From Chitinophagales bacterium (GTDB lineage Bacteria > Bacteroidota > Bacteroidia > Chitinophagales > JADIYW01): a stretch of 64,000 bases of DNA. The notes below the pieces were generated by a model. That model made no database searches, had not been told where the DNA came from, and worked only from the letters and a program-made list of their open reading frames with translations. The position numbers and the translations under genes were made by a program. Of this stretch, positions 1-9,480 are shown piece after piece. Within the stretch, counting starts at the first letter, position 1. Each line of letters starts with the position of its first letter. Location: NCBI GenBank assembly GCA_023957215.1, contig JAMLHH010000001.1, positions 114,839 to 178,838 of the forward strand, in the 5' to 3' direction.

Positions 1-1435
1 TTACGGTGGAATCGATTCCGGAGTCAAAGACAGTACGACTTCTATCTTTTTAGAGAGTGCCTACTTTCTTCCGACATCTATCAGAAAAACTTCTATGCGT
101 CACAATATGCGTACTGAAGCAGCGCAGCACTTTGAAAAAGGGATTGACCCACAAAGTACAGTGGAAATATTGAAGATAGCAGCCCGTATGATTATTGATA
201 TTGTAGGTGGCCAGGTCGCATCAAAAATCTACGATGTAAAAAGTCAGGAATTTGCAGAAAACAAGACTACTTTAGAACCTGAAAAGGTGAGACGTATCAC
301 AGGAGCCAATATTACGAATGAGCAAATCAAACAGATTTTGACTTTATTGGAAATCAAAGTTGACGATCAATCACAACCTTGGCAGCTTTCCATTCCTTTG
401 TATAGAGCAGATGTGACAAGAGACGTGGATATTATAGAAGAGGTTTTGCGCATTTATAGTTATAACAAAATCGAAATCTCTAACCGTATCAATGCTGCCA
501 TTCCGATTAAAAAAGGTTTGACCAAAGATAAGTTGTACCAAGTCACTTCTGACTATTTGGCAGCAACCGGTTTTTATGAAATGCTCAACAACTCGCTCAC
601 TAAATCCAAAAATGTAGAAAATATCATTGATGCATCTGTTCAGGTAAAACTTTTGAGTAGTATCAATGCTGAACTTGACATTTTACGACCGGATATGCTT
701 TTGAGTGCTTTGGATGTTTTGAGTTATAATATCAATCGTTCCCAAAAAGACTTGAAACTATTTGAGTATGGAAAAGTTTACACTAAAAACGAAAAGAAAT
801 ATATCGAAGAAGACCATTTGTTTTTAGCTGTTACCGGCAAGCAATTGCCTGTTAACTGGAATACGCCGGCACAAGATGTGGATTTCTATTATCTGAAAGG
901 AATCGTTGAAAGCATTTTACAGCGATTGGGAATCAAACACTCTTCTGTCGAAGAAGGAAAAAGTGCTTTTTATGATTACGTTTTGACTTACTATATCGGA
1001 AGAAATAAGATAGCGATGATAGGAAGAGTGGTCAAAAACATTTTAGCCCAATCCGATATCAAACAAGCAGTATTTGCAGCAGATTTTTATTGGGATTTTA
1101 TTTTTAGAATTGCCCAAAATCAATCTACACCAAAAGTAAATATTTCAAAATATCCATCTACCCGACGAGATTTAGCAATTTTGTTAGACAAAAATGTTAA
1201 GTTTACGGAGATTCTTAACCTAACCACGCAAGTGAATAGGAAAGAATTGAGAGAAATCAATCTTTTTGATGTCTATGAAGGAGAGAAAATTGAAGAAAGT
1301 AAAAAGTCGTATGCAGTCAGCTATGTGTTCTGCGACGACAATAAAACAATGTCAGATAAAGAGGTAGATAAAATAGTCAATCAACTAATCGATCAGTATT
1401 CCAATCAATTGGGAGCTGTTATAAGAGGAAAATAA
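1..1435 (+). CDS. pheT: Phenylalanine--tRNA ligase beta subunit (C-terminal part, cut by window edge)
   Basis: Beta subunit of cytoplasmic (alpha-beta)2 phenylalanyl-tRNA synthetase, which charges tRNA-Phe. The frame is open from base 2, so the gene starts upstream; about 477 of the usual roughly 800 residues are visible. The first residues include IFLESAYFLP and RHNMRTEAAQHFEKG, the conserved B3/B4-type segment. A B5-like domain follows (around PEKVRRITGANI), then the core fold, and a C-terminal FDX-ACB anticodon-binding domain (YPSTRRDLAILLD). The stop overlaps the next ATG by one base (TAATG), so it is co-transcribed with the coiled-coil gene, zapA and probably rny. Identification is by motif recognition and is secure. 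Confidence 0.95.
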   Translation, partial: YGGIDSGVKDSTTSIFLESAYFLPTSIRKTSMRHNMRTEAAQHFEKGIDPQSTVEILKIAARMIIDIVGGQVASKIYDVKSQEFAENKTTLEPEKVRRITGANITNEQIKQILTLLEIKVDDQSQPWQLSIPLYRADVTRDVDIIEEVLRIYSYNKIEISNRINAAIPIKKGLTKDKLYQVTSDYLAATGFYEMLNNSLTKSKNVENIIDASVQVKLLSSINAELDILRPDMLLSALDVLSYNINRSQKDLKLFEYGKVYTKNEKKYIEEDHLFLAVTGKQLPVNWNTPAQDVDFYYLKGIVESILQRLGIKHSSVEEGKSAFYDYVLTYYIGRNKIAMIGRVVKNILAQSDIKQAVFAADFYWDFIFRIAQNQSTPKVNISKYPSTRRDLAILLDKNVKFTEILNLTTQVNRKELREINLFDVYEGEKIEESKKSYAVSYVFCDDNKTMSDKEVDKIVNQLIDQYSNQLGAVIRGK

Positions 1436-1725
1436 TGGAAGATTTATCAAACAAATGGAATCAAATCATCTCGAAAGTTGAATCACTCATTCAAGAGAAT
1501 GTCCGTTTGAAGTCTGACAATCTCAGATTGACAAAAAGTTATGAAAAATTACAAGAAGAGAACGATAAATTAGAAGAGGAAAAAAGAGAATTATTAGAGA
1601 ATTTCAACAAAATAAAGCTGGTTAAAGGGAGTGCAATTTCAGAAGAAGAAAGAGCTGAAATGAAAACTCGAATGAAGCACTTTATGGAGGAAATAGATAA
1701 TTGTTTAGCGAAAATCAATGCATAA
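1435..1725 (+). CDS. Small coiled-coil protein between pheT and zapA
   Basis: A 96-residue cytoplasmic protein with no signal peptide. Residues about 10-65 form one long coiled coil rich in Glu, Lys and Leu (for example YEKLQEENDKLEEEKRELLE); the C-terminal third is charged and probably helical. It starts on an ATG that overlaps the pheT stop (TAATG) and ends two bases before the GTG proposed for zapA, so the three are tightly coupled. From memory, a coiled-coil gene in this position is common in Bacteroidota. By context it may work with ZapA in division, as ZapB does in Proteobacteria, but I see no sequence proof. Confidence 0.8.
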   Translation: MEDLSNKWNQIISKVESLIQENVRLKSDNLRLTKSYEKLQEENDKLEEEKRELLENFNKIKLVKGSAISEEERAEMKTRMKHFMEEIDNCLAKINA

Positions 1726-1727
1726 TC

Positions 1728-2021
1728 GTGGAAAAAGAAAAAAAGAGCATAAAAGTAGTCCTATTAGATAGACAGTACAAGTTGCAAGTGTTTTCTGACG
1801 AGCAAGACATTGTAAATGAAGCTATCCATGAAATCAATAAAGCTGTTCTTGCATATCAGGAGAAATACCCCGCTCAGGATAAACAAGACTTATTGACAAT
1901 GTTGTTTTTACATCAAAAAGTGGATATGATAAGTAAAAAGAGAGCCGGTGAAAATGTAGATTGGAACGAAAGGTTGGACGCTCTCAATGAATTATTAACA
2001 AAAAGTCTATCGAATCAATAA
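1728..2021 (+). CDS. zapA: Cell division protein ZapA-like
   Basis: A 97-residue ZapA-family protein. ZapA binds FtsZ and promotes bundling of the division ring. The N-terminal strand-helix (IKVVLLDRQYKLQV, then EEAIHEIN-type helix) and C-terminal coiled coil fit the family and its usual length of 90-110. I chose GTG at 1728, which lies two bases after the upstream stop. The longer reading starts at a TTG at 1701 inside the preceding gene and only adds residues before the conserved strand. Position between a coiled-coil partner and rny supports the call. FtsZ binding is inferred from the family. Confidence 0.8.
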   Translation: MEKEKKSIKVVLLDRQYKLQVFSDEQDIVNEAIHEINKAVLAYQEKYPAQDKQDLLTMLFLHQKVDMISKKRAGENVDWNERLDALNELLTKSLSNQ

Positions 2022-2071
2022 AGCATACCTTTAAGCGGCACATTTATTAACTATAAAACTGTGCAGAAAAA

Positions 2072-3646
2072 ATGGTAGAAATCATTGTAGGGATAGTAGC
2101 ATTAGCGATAGGTGTATTACTGGGTAAGATTATATTTCGAGCCAATGTCAATGAACAAATCGAGAATGCTAAAATCATCGAGGAAAAAGCTAAAATCAAT
2201 GCGGAAAGCATTTTGAAAGAAGCAAAAGTAGAAGCTGAGGCTTTGAAAAAAGACAAAGAATTAGAAGCGAAGGAGTATCTTTTAAAACAAAGAGAAAAAC
2301 TCAATCAAGAAACGGAAGCCAAAGAGAAAAGATTTCAAGAGGGCGAAAAAAGAATCAAACAAAAAGAACAATCACTCAACCAGCGACTCGAAAATGCCAG
2401 TCGAAAAGCCAAAGAGGCCGAAGACGAGCAAAAAAGGTTGGAAGAACTCCAACAAGGTGTGGCTAAGAGAAAAAACGATTTAGACAAAGCATATTCCGAA
2501 CATATCGCCAAGTTAGAACAGATTGCCAAACTTTCTGCCGAGGAAGCAAAAGCCGATTTGATAGAACGTCTAAAAGACAAAGCCAAAACAGATGCAATGG
2601 CACACGTCAAGTCTGTGATGGATGAAGCCAAATTGAGAGCGAATAAGGAAGCGAAGAAAATCATTATTCAATCCATACAAAGAGTGGCTGCCGAAAAAAC
2701 CATAGAAAACTCCGTGTCCGTTTTCAATCTTTCTAATGACGGGCAAAAAGGTCAAATCATCGGTCGTGAAGGTAGAAATATTCGGGCTTTAGAAGCTGCA
2801 ACAGGTGTTGAAATTATTGTAGATGACACACCGGAGGCCATCATTATTTCAGGCTATGACCCATACAAAAGAGAGATAGCCAGACTTTCTCTCCAAAGAT
2901 TGGTCTCTGACGGACGTATCCACCCTGCCAGAATTGAGGAAGTCGTGGCTAAGACCCAACAACAGATGGAAGCGCAAATTCTCGAGATTGGAGAGCGGAC
3001 AGTAATTGACTTGGGGATTCACGGACTACATACCGAATTGGTAAAATTAGTAGGTAAAATGAGGTTTCGTTCTTCTTATGGTCAAAACTTATTACAACAC
3101 TCCAGAGAGGTTGCTAATCTTTGTGCCTTAATGGCTTCCGAACTCGGTGAAAATGTCAAGGTTGCCAAACGTGCGGGTCTCTTACACGATATCGGCAAGG
3201 TCTCTGATGACGATCCGGAATTGTCACACGCATTATTAGGTGCTAAGCTTTGTGAGAAATATGGAGAAAGTAAAGTCATTATCAATGCCGTAGGAGCCCA
3301 CCATGATGAAATGGAAATGCTCTATATGGTTTCACCAATTGTGCAGGCTTGTGATGCTATTTCAGGTGCACGACCGGGAGCAAGAAGGGAAATCATGGAG
3401 ATTTATCTAAAGCGTATCCAAGATTTAGAGGATGCCGCTTTGTCCTTTGATGGTGTTATGAAAGCTTACGCCATACAGGCAGGTAGAGAATTGCGCGTCA
3501 TTGCGGAGGCAGATAAAACTTCCGACGAAGATGCAGAACAGCTATCTTTCAAAATTGCTCAAAAAATTCAAGATGAAATGACTTATCCGGGTCAAATCAA
3601 AATCACCGTCATTCGAGAGACCCGTGCAATAGCCGTAGCGAAGTAG
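2072..3646 (+). CDS. rny: Ribonuclease Y
   Basis: Membrane-anchored endoribonuclease that starts mRNA decay. The 524 residues match the family length. Order of parts: an N-terminal membrane helix (about residues 2-20, [16 protein letters not shown]), a long charged coiled coil (about 25-190), a KH RNA-binding domain with [15 protein letters not shown] (about 230-290), and an HD hydrolase domain with GLLHDIGKV and AHHDE metal ligands (about 330-430). The ATG lies 50 bp after zapA; TACCTTTA in the gap resembles a weak Bacteroidota -7 element, so rny may have its own promoter as well as read-through from pheT-zapA. A strong terminator follows. Confidence 0.97.
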   Translation: MVEIIVGIVALAIGVLLGKIIFRANVNEQIENAKIIEEKAKINAESILKEAKVEAEALKKDKELEAKEYLLKQREKLNQETEAKEKRFQEGEKRIKQKEQSLNQRLENASRKAKEAEDEQKRLEELQQGVAKRKNDLDKAYSEHIAKLEQIAKLSAEEAKADLIERLKDKAKTDAMAHVKSVMDEAKLRANKEAKKIIIQSIQRVAAEKTIENSVSVFNLSNDGQKGQIIGREGRNIRALEAATGVEIIVDDTPEAIIISGYDPYKREIARLSLQRLVSDGRIHPARIEEVVAKTQQQMEAQILEIGERTVIDLGIHGLHTELVKLVGKMRFRSSYGQNLLQHSREVANLCALMASELGENVKVAKRAGLLHDIGKVSDDDPELSHALLGAKLCEKYGESKVIINAVGAHHDEMEMLYMVSPIVQACDAISGARPGARREIMEIYLKRIQDLEDAALSFDGVMKAYAIQAGRELRVIAEADKTSDEDAEQLSFKIAQKIQDEMTYPGQIKITVIRETRAIAVAK

Positions 3647-3690
3647 AAATCCGGCAAACGAGAATTACGATATACAAGGTATATTTAAAA

Positions 3691-3727
3691 AATAAGCAAT
3701 CGTTGTTTCACGATTGCTTATTTTTTT
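3691..3727 (+). terminator. Rho-independent terminator after rny
   Basis: A perfect 12-bp stem (3691-3702 with 3711-3722, core AAGCAATCG/CGATTGCTT), an 8-base loop and a run of T to 3727. It lies 45 bp after the rny stop. Confidence 0.9.
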
Positions 3728-3975
3728 ATACTTGATATATCAGTCACGAATATTCTTTTTTCTGGTAGAGCATAACATTATAGATAACAGAAAAATAGAA
3801 GAGGATTTATATTGTCTAATCTTATTAAGTCACATTTACATTCGTTTTCTATCTTAGTGATAAAAACATTCTGATGGGCAAATTTTTATACTATTGGCAT
3901 CAGAGTTAGTTTAGTGATGATAGGGGTCTTATGCTGGCACTACAATTTTTTAGCGTCAGAAATAGGAGTGAAATC
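3728..3975. other. AT-rich non-coding stretch between rny terminator and a small ORF
   Basis: About 250 bases without a supported gene on either strand. I see no clear hairpin or repeat. A good ribosome-binding sequence (AGGAG) appears at its right end, before the 38-codon ORF that follows. Confidence 0.5.
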
Positions 3976-4092
3976 ATGAATAACAATGAATTATTTGAAT
4001 CTCTTTTTCTGACAATATTATTGACAGGATTATTCGTCGCAAAATTAATCCGGTTTGATAAAGAGGAAACTGAAAATAAGAAATCAAGATAA
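3976..4092 (+). CDS. Possible 38-residue single-pass membrane peptide
   Basis: A 38-codon ORF with ATG at 3976 and TAA at 4090-4092. It has a hydrophobic helix (residues about 9-24, SLFLTILLTGLFVAKL) followed by a charged tail. AGGAG ends about 8 bases before the ATG, which is notable because such sites are rare in this phylum. It converges on yidC with 5 bp between stops. No family is recognised. It could be a small membrane protein or a chance ORF. Confidence 0.4.
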   Translation: MNNNELFESLFLTILLTGLFVAKLIRFDKEETENKKSR

Positions 4093-4097
4093 GTTGG

Positions 4098-5957
4098 TTA
4101 CTTTCTCCCTTTGTTCTGTTGTCCCTGCTTTTGTTGTTCCATCATTTGTTCCACTCTTTCTTGCCATGCAGATTTTTTCTTAGGATTTTTCATATTGGCA
4201 TCCATTTCTGCTTTTAGAGCTTTTTCATCAATAAAGAATTTCTTGATGGCATAAGTTTGTATCAATGACAATAGATTAAATAAGAAATAGTAATAGCTCA
4301 ACGCCGCAGAAAACGAGTTAAACATAAATAAGAACATGATAGGCGTAAAGTATTGCATCATCTGCATCTGCTTAGCCATTGCATTGTCAGTGGCCATACT
4401 CGCTTGTTGCTGACTCATAATCCTACTGTAACCAATGGAGGTAATCGCCATCAATAAAGTAAACAAACTGACATGATTACCATAAATCGGAATGGTAAAA
4501 GGTAGTGTCATGATAGAATCGTAATGTGACAAATCCGTTGCCCATAAGAATGGTTCTTGTCTTAATTCGATGGAGTTAGGAAAAAAACGGTACATCGCAA
4601 AAAGAATCGGCATCTGCAACAAGATTGGGAAGCATCCACCCATCGGATTGACTCCGGCATTTCTAAACAACTCCATTTGCTTGGTGCCTACCATTTGTTT
4701 GTCATTGGGGTATTTCTTTTTGAGTGCATCTATTTCAGGTTTTAATATCGCCATTTTAGCAGATGAAACGAGCTGTTTTCTATTGAGTGGTGTTAAAACA
4801 AGTTTTAGCAAGAGTGTCAATATGAAAATAATCACTCCATAGTTAGAGATAAATTTCCCCAAAATATTAAAAACCGGAATAATCAAGAAACGGTTGACCC
4901 AACCAAAAATCGCCCAACCCAAAGGAATGATTTCATCCAATCCGATTTTCATCTTTTTGAGGTCGGTGTATTTATTGGGGGCAAATAGCCATTGCATTTC
5001 AAAGTTAAAATCCTTTCCTTTTTCCAATTGAAGTTGTAAGTCGGCATTAGCAGATTTTACAATATCCTCTCCTACAGGATTGGGATTTGCGCCCAATGTC
5101 GCACCACTATTAAATGGTGTTTTCATGGATATTAGTGTATTATTGAAAAACTTTTGCTTAAAGCTGACCCACTGAAGTTGCTCTTCTATTGTCTTGTCTT
5201 CATTTTTCCTTGCACTCAGCTCATCCACATTCTCTTTGCTGTTTCTGTAATAGACATTGGAATACATTCGTTCTTCCTTGATATTGTCTTCCAAAGAAGG
5301 CATATCTTGATTCCACTGAATATCTAAGGTTTTTGAAAGTGGCGAAATAAACTGCGAAGCATTGATGGATTTCACTTGAAAGTCCACCAAATATCCTTTT
5401 CCGTGTATGATATATGATTGGACGTATTGGGCATCAGAACCAAAATTCAACACAAAGTCAACATGATAGACGTCTTCACCGCTCAGCTCGGAAGAAGTGG
5501 CTTTTGTGTCAAAATACAAATCTTTGGTATCAATAGCTTTATTGGTATTATTGATAAACGAAATGCCAAATTCATTTTCATTACCTTGAAAGAGTATCAA
5601 AGGTTTTTGATCGTGGGTTTTATAGTTTTTGAGTTCTACACTTTTAATCACACCGCCTTTACTGTCAAAAATATAAACAGCATCTTCATTTTCGACAACA
5701 ATTTCTTTAGAAGTCCCTGTGATAAAAGGAATAGTACTGTCAATTTTATTTTCTACCGCTGTAGGAAGTGTCTGTGAAGAATCCATCGCAATATCAGTCT
5801 TACCCACGGTATCCGCATGGGTACTGTCTTGCTGGATAGTAGAAACGATTTGCGCCTTTCTTTTTTCTATATCTGCCTGTTGTTTATAACTCCAAAAGAC
5901 ATAACCGACAGTAAGCAATGCCAATAAAATAAAACCTGTAATGGTATTTTTATCCAT
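4098..5957 (-). CDS. yidC: Membrane protein insertase YidC
   Basis: Inserts and folds proteins in the inner membrane, alone or with SecYEG. The 619 residues contain an N-terminal signal-anchor helix (MDKNTITGFILLALLTVGY), a large periplasmic beta-domain (about residues 60-345), and the conserved Oxa1-type membrane core with helices from about 355 to 580 (QLVSSAKMAILKPEIDALKKK; GGCFPILLQMPILFAMY), ending in a basic tail (KQGQQNKGRK). I chose ATG at 5957: the upstream extension to 6014 would start before the TATCTTTG promoter element at 5978-5985, and it lacks family similarity. Confidence 0.97.
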   Translation of the reverse strand: MDKNTITGFILLALLTVGYVFWSYKQQADIEKRKAQIVSTIQQDSTHADTVGKTDIAMDSSQTLPTAVENKIDSTIPFITGTSKEIVVENEDAVYIFDSKGGVIKSVELKNYKTHDQKPLILFQGNENEFGISFINNTNKAIDTKDLYFDTKATSSELSGEDVYHVDFVLNFGSDAQYVQSYIIHGKGYLVDFQVKSINASQFISPLSKTLDIQWNQDMPSLEDNIKEERMYSNVYYRNSKENVDELSARKNEDKTIEEQLQWVSFKQKFFNNTLISMKTPFNSGATLGANPNPVGEDIVKSANADLQLQLEKGKDFNFEMQWLFAPNKYTDLKKMKIGLDEIIPLGWAIFGWVNRFLIIPVFNILGKFISNYGVIIFILTLLLKLVLTPLNRKQLVSSAKMAILKPEIDALKKKYPNDKQMVGTKQMELFRNAGVNPMGGCFPILLQMPILFAMYRFFPNSIELRQEPFLWATDLSHYDSIMTLPFTIPIYGNHVSLFTLLMAITSIGYSRIMSQQQASMATDNAMAKQMQMMQYFTPIMFLFMFNSFSAALSYYYFLFNLLSLIQTYAIKKFFIDEKALKAEMDANMKNPKKKSAWQERVEQMMEQQKQGQQNKGRK

Positions 5958-5977
5958 CCTTGAAATTTTGTAAAACG

Positions 5978-5985
5978 CAAAGATA
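5978..5985 (-). promoter_or_regulatory. Promoter -7 element for yidC
   Basis: Reads TATCTTTG on the minus strand, a perfect match to the Bacteroidota TAnnTTTG element, 20 bases before the yidC ATG. A clear -33 TTG was not found at the usual distance. Confidence 0.6.
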
Positions 5986-6070
5986 ACATAAAACCATAAA
6001 ATACTATTGTACACCTATTGGTTTACAATCAATACTATGTTATGTAATTATAATTTACATGAAAATGAAC

Positions 6071-6814
6071 TCAAGAAGCTCTCAACAACAGACTGTTATA
6101 ACCTTCACCTACTTCAATATTGAAATAATGTTGCTGTACCATCTCTAATATGGCCAAAAAGACAAAAACTGCATGAATTTTCGTGGTACACTCTTCAAAA
6201 ACCTCTTCAAAATAACAAAGGTTTTTAATCGATATTCTGTCAAAAAGTTTTTCTTTTTCTTCTTCTATGGTATGGTTGTAAGGCACAACACGATGTTCTA
6301 TTTTTTGATTCCTGTCTTTTAAATCTTCCAATACTTTCTGAAAGCTTTTATACAATCTGTATAAACTGACCGGCTCTAATTCTATATCGTTGTCAAAAAT
6401 TTCCAAGATTTCTTTTTGTTCGTTTTCGACTCCTCCTCTACTAAAAAATTTAGAACGCTCTTCTTCCATGAGCTCCAAGTTTTGAAGTACCGATTTATAT
6501 CTTTTATACTCTAAAAGCTTTTGTATCAATTCTTCGCGCGGGTCTATTTCTTCGCCATCTTCATTGAGTTCTTTTCTTGGAATCAACATTTTTGTCTTGA
6601 TACTCATCAAAGTGGCTGCCACCAAAATAAACTCACTTGCCACTTCAATTTTCATCTCTTCCAATGAACGGATATAGTCCAAAAAATCTTCCGTAATTTG
6701 ATGAATAGGTATATCCTGAATATCTAATTCATCCCTTTCTATAAAGAAAAGCAACAAATCAAATGGCCCTTCAAACTGTGGTAATGATATTTTATAGATA
6801 TTTGTATCAGACAT
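6071..6814 (-). CDS. scpA: Segregation and condensation protein A
   Basis: Kleisin subunit of the SMC-ScpA-ScpB condensin that organises and segregates the chromosome. The 247 residues begin with the family signature (YKISLPQFEGPFDLLLFFIE; ITEDFLDYI) and end with a winged-helix-like C-terminus (VFVFLAILEMVQQ). I use the ATG at 6814; an upstream TTG at 6817 is less likely. On the minus strand, TATCTTTA (6822-6829) sits a few bases before the start, implying an almost leaderless transcript. The divergent neighbour starts only 21 bp away. smc and scpB are not in the window. Confidence 0.93.
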   Translation of the reverse strand: MSDTNIYKISLPQFEGPFDLLLFFIERDELDIQDIPIHQITEDFLDYIRSLEEMKIEVASEFILVAATLMSIKTKMLIPRKELNEDGEEIDPREELIQKLLEYKRYKSVLQNLELMEEERSKFFSRGGVENEQKEILEIFDNDIELEPVSLYRLYKSFQKVLEDLKDRNQKIEHRVVPYNHTIEEEKEKLFDRISIKNLCYFEEVFEECTTKIHAVFVFLAILEMVQQHYFNIEVGEGYNSLLLRAS

Positions 6815-6835
6815 CAAGTCGTAAAGATATCATTT

Positions 6836-8113
6836 ATGAATGAAAATAAGAGAGTTGTCATCCTAAGTTCTATCCGGTCAGAAAGATTAATTTTTGTCTT
6901 GGATACCATTTTCGGACAAAGACTGAAAGTTAACTATATACTTAGTAATCAAAGCAATGTCATACAGGGAAACGATATTGTGATAGAATATAATTTTACA
7001 CCTTCCACAAGCTATCCATTCATAAAAGCAGAGGAAATTATAGTCGAAAAAAATATCCATCCGGACTTCAAACCTGCCATTGCTAACCATGAAGAAAATC
7101 TACTTATTTTTCCATCTGTAGAATCTTTTTTAGGGTTTGATATTTTTTCTGCCGTTTTTTATTGTCTGTCACATTACGATGCATATACACAAACCAAGTT
7201 TGATGAACACAAGCGAGTAAAATTTGCCGAATGGTTTCCAAGAGTCTCCGGTTTGGATAGGTTTCCATATATAGAAATTTGGATACAAAAACTCAAAGTT
7301 TTCATAGAAGAACAGCAACTCGAGTGTATTTCTCCTACTTTTAAGCAAGATATTTCCTTTGACATTGATCATTTTTATCTCATCAGCCAAAGACCCCTGA
7401 TTCATCATATCAAAGCCACGATAAAAGACATTTATTACCTGAGGTTTTTTAATCTATTTAAAAGATGGATGATTATTTTTGGTTTGGCAGAAGATCCGGG
7501 AGAGCGTTTTTTTGATATTTTAGATTATCAAAATAATGAAAAATTCAGCTTTTTTATTTTGATGAAACAAGGTGGAAAAGATAGTCTGAACGTACTAAAT
7601 GAAGTAAAAAGAAAATTGATTAGAAAGTTGGAAAATATCGGTGAGATAGCCATTCATCCTTCTTATCATTCTTCACAAAAGCCTGAGTTGATTTCTAAAG
7701 AGAAAAAACAGTTGGAAGAGATTATCCAAGACAAAGTCAGTGTTTCCCGGTTTCATTATTTAAAGTTTCAGTTTCCAAACTCATTTTACCATTTGGTCGA
7801 AAATGGAATATCTATTGACAAATCTATTGGCTATTACGACCGGTGTGGGTTTCCTTCTTCCACAAGTCTGCCTTATGATTTTTTTGATCCGGTAGCCAAT
7901 AAAAAATTAGAGTTACAGATACATCCTTTTGTGTGGATGGATTCACAAAATAAATACTACCGTCAGATAGACGAAAAAGAAGAAAAACAAGAACTGATAG
8001 AATTAAAATCTTTGGTCAAAAGGTATGACGGTCATTTCAATGTCGTCTTTCACAACGACAGCATGATAGATAGCCGTTACAGACTCCTCTTCAAGTTTTT
8101 ACTGTATGGGTAG
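6836..8113 (+). CDS. Polysaccharide-deacetylase-like protein (DUF7033 type)
   Basis: A 425-residue protein without signal peptide. The N-terminal half (residues 1-150) resembles the DUF7033 region found before deacetylase folds in Bacteroidota. The C-terminal half has the expected NodB-like landmarks: SFDIDH (about 180) as a metal/catalytic Asp motif, IHPSYHS (about 278) as the His-containing metal motif, and GYYDRCGFPSSTSLPYDFFD (about 335-354). It is divergently arranged with scpA. The family role is removal of acetyl groups from cell-surface glycans; substrate and activity here are not known. Confidence 0.7.
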   Translation: MNENKRVVILSSIRSERLIFVLDTIFGQRLKVNYILSNQSNVIQGNDIVIEYNFTPSTSYPFIKAEEIIVEKNIHPDFKPAIANHEENLLIFPSVESFLGFDIFSAVFYCLSHYDAYTQTKFDEHKRVKFAEWFPRVSGLDRFPYIEIWIQKLKVFIEEQQLECISPTFKQDISFDIDHFYLISQRPLIHHIKATIKDIYYLRFFNLFKRWMIIFGLAEDPGERFFDILDYQNNEKFSFFILMKQGGKDSLNVLNEVKRKLIRKLENIGEIAIHPSYHSSQKPELISKEKKQLEEIIQDKVSVSRFHYLKFQFPNSFYHLVENGISIDKSIGYYDRCGFPSSTSLPYDFFDPVANKKLELQIHPFVWMDSQNKYYRQIDEKEEKQELIELKSLVKRYDGHFNVVFHNDSMIDSRYRLLFKFLLYG

Positions 8114-8129
8114 AAGTGGAAATGATTCC

Positions 8130-9350
8130 TCACACTTTCCACTCATTAGACAAAAAACTTCGTAAATCGATTGCTAAAATACCTTCCATTGTATTTCCTG
8201 AAAACTTATCCATTGTAACCACCATTTTGGGATAATTGTCATTGATCTTCTTTAAGTTGCCAAACTCTCTGTCTATAGTTTTTTGTTCGAGTAGAGATAG
8301 AGCTACTTGTACATAAAGCTTTTCACCTTGCTTCTCGGCTATAAAATCAATTTCTTGAGCTCCCAATATTCCAACCTCTACAGAATAACCTTCTGCTAAT
8401 AGATGATTGTGTACAATGTTTTCCATGACTTTTCCTAAATCTTTAAGATGATAGCCCCAAAGAGCATTGCGAACTCCTATATTTTCGAAATAATATTTAT
8501 CACCAATCTCAAAGAGTCTTTTACCTTCGATATCATAACGCTTTACCTGGTGTACTAAAAAAGAATTGATAAGATATTGTACATAAAGCTGCACCTGATT
8601 GGGTGCCATATTTACTTTTTGAGATTTTAGGAAATCACTAATCTTTTTAGCTGAAAAAACACTTCCAATATTAGATGCAAAAAAATAAACTAATTGTTCT
8701 AAAAATATAGTATTCCGGATAGCGTAGCGATGTATAATATCTCGAAAAACAATGGTAGAATATATATTCTTTAAGTATTCAAAAACAATTTCATCTTCTA
8801 ATGACAAATGAATTAGATAAGGTAATCCTCCATATTTTAAATATTGCTGTAAGGTGTTTTCTGTGTTTTCTAATTGATGAAATTTTAAAAACTCCAAATA
8901 AGTCAAACTATAGACACTTATTTCTATAAATCTACCGCTCAATTGTCCGGCTATGTCACTTGATAATAGTTTTGCGTTACTGCCGGTACAATATAAATCC
9001 ATACTATCGTCTAACAGCAAAGAACGAAGCGCAAGTTCAAAGTTTTCAATTTCTTGAATTTCATCTATAAAAACATAATTCTTTTGACTATCAGACTTTT
9101 TATTTAAGACATAATCGTTTAAATGCTCTGCATTTTTAATGTTCCTAAATTTTAAATCTTCCTTATTAATATAAATGATATTTGATTGGATGTCTTTCCT
9201 TTTAATAATATCTATAATTTGAAGCATTAAATAACTCTTCCCTACTCGCCTTTGACCGGTAAAAACTTTAATCAAACTTTTTCCAATAAAGGGAAGAACT
9301 CGATTAAGATAAAGTGGACGCTGTATGCTATGTGGAAGTTCTTTTGACAT
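8130..9350 (-). CDS. AAA ATPase of the DUF4143 family
   Basis: About 406 residues. The N-terminal ATPase domain has Walker A TGQRRVGKSY (about residue 32) and Walker B YVFIDEIQEI (about 90). The middle is a winged-helix-like segment. The C-terminal DUF4143 region ends in a nuclease-like fold with EVGILGAQEIDFIAEK and LYVQVALSLL. Function of this abundant family is unknown; many members look like selfish or toxin-antitoxin-like genes. I use ATG 9350 rather than GTG 9353. It has its own promoter (9370-9377) and an upstream repeat pair. A broken relative lies at 30.7-31.1 kb. Confidence 0.85.
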   Translation of the reverse strand: MSKELPHSIQRPLYLNRVLPFIGKSLIKVFTGQRRVGKSYLMLQIIDIIKRKDIQSNIIYINKEDLKFRNIKNAEHLNDYVLNKKSDSQKNYVFIDEIQEIENFELALRSLLLDDSMDLYCTGSNAKLLSSDIAGQLSGRFIEISVYSLTYLEFLKFHQLENTENTLQQYLKYGGLPYLIHLSLEDEIVFEYLKNIYSTIVFRDIIHRYAIRNTIFLEQLVYFFASNIGSVFSAKKISDFLKSQKVNMAPNQVQLYVQYLINSFLVHQVKRYDIEGKRLFEIGDKYYFENIGVRNALWGYHLKDLGKVMENIVHNHLLAEGYSVEVGILGAQEIDFIAEKQGEKLYVQVALSLLEQKTIDREFGNLKKINDNYPKMVVTMDKFSGNTMEGILAIDLRSFLSNEWKV

Positions 9351-9369
9351 CACTCATTCGTTTATTAAA

Positions 9370-9377
9370 CAAAGATA
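9370..9377 (-). promoter_or_regulatory. Promoter -7 element for the DUF4143 ATPase
   Basis: Reads TATCTTTG on the minus strand, a perfect TAnnTTTG match 20 bases before the start codon. Confidence 0.6.
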
Positions 9378-9392
9378 CTAAAAATTATAATC

Positions 9393-9442
9393 ATAACTAT
9401 AACTTTTAGTAAAATCTTATAAAGTTATAAGTATAACTATAA
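9393..9442 (-). promoter_or_regulatory. Operator-like direct and inverted repeats upstream of the DUF4143 ATPase
   Basis: ATAACTATAA occurs at 9393-9402 and again at 9433-9442, 40 bp apart. Between them ATAACTTT and AAAGTTAT form an 8-bp inverted repeat. The block is very AT-rich and lies 16 bp upstream of the -7 element, where a repressor or activator would bind. Low complexity makes chance repeats possible. Confidence 0.35.
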
Positions 9443-9480
9443 TATTTATCTCAATTTGTATTTCAAATCTTGGCTAAAAA

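Noticed and set aside
1701..1727. TTG start for zapA at 1701
   Set aside because: It lies deep in the preceding gene. GTG at 1728 sits two bases after that gene's stop and directly before the conserved strand.
2022..2071. 6S RNA next to zapA, as in Proteobacteria
   Set aside because: The zapA-rny gap is only 50 bases, too short for 6S RNA, and no other candidate is adjacent.
5958..6014. Longer yidC start at 6014
   Set aside because: It lies upstream of the TATCTTTG promoter element and adds 19 residues before the conserved signal anchor.
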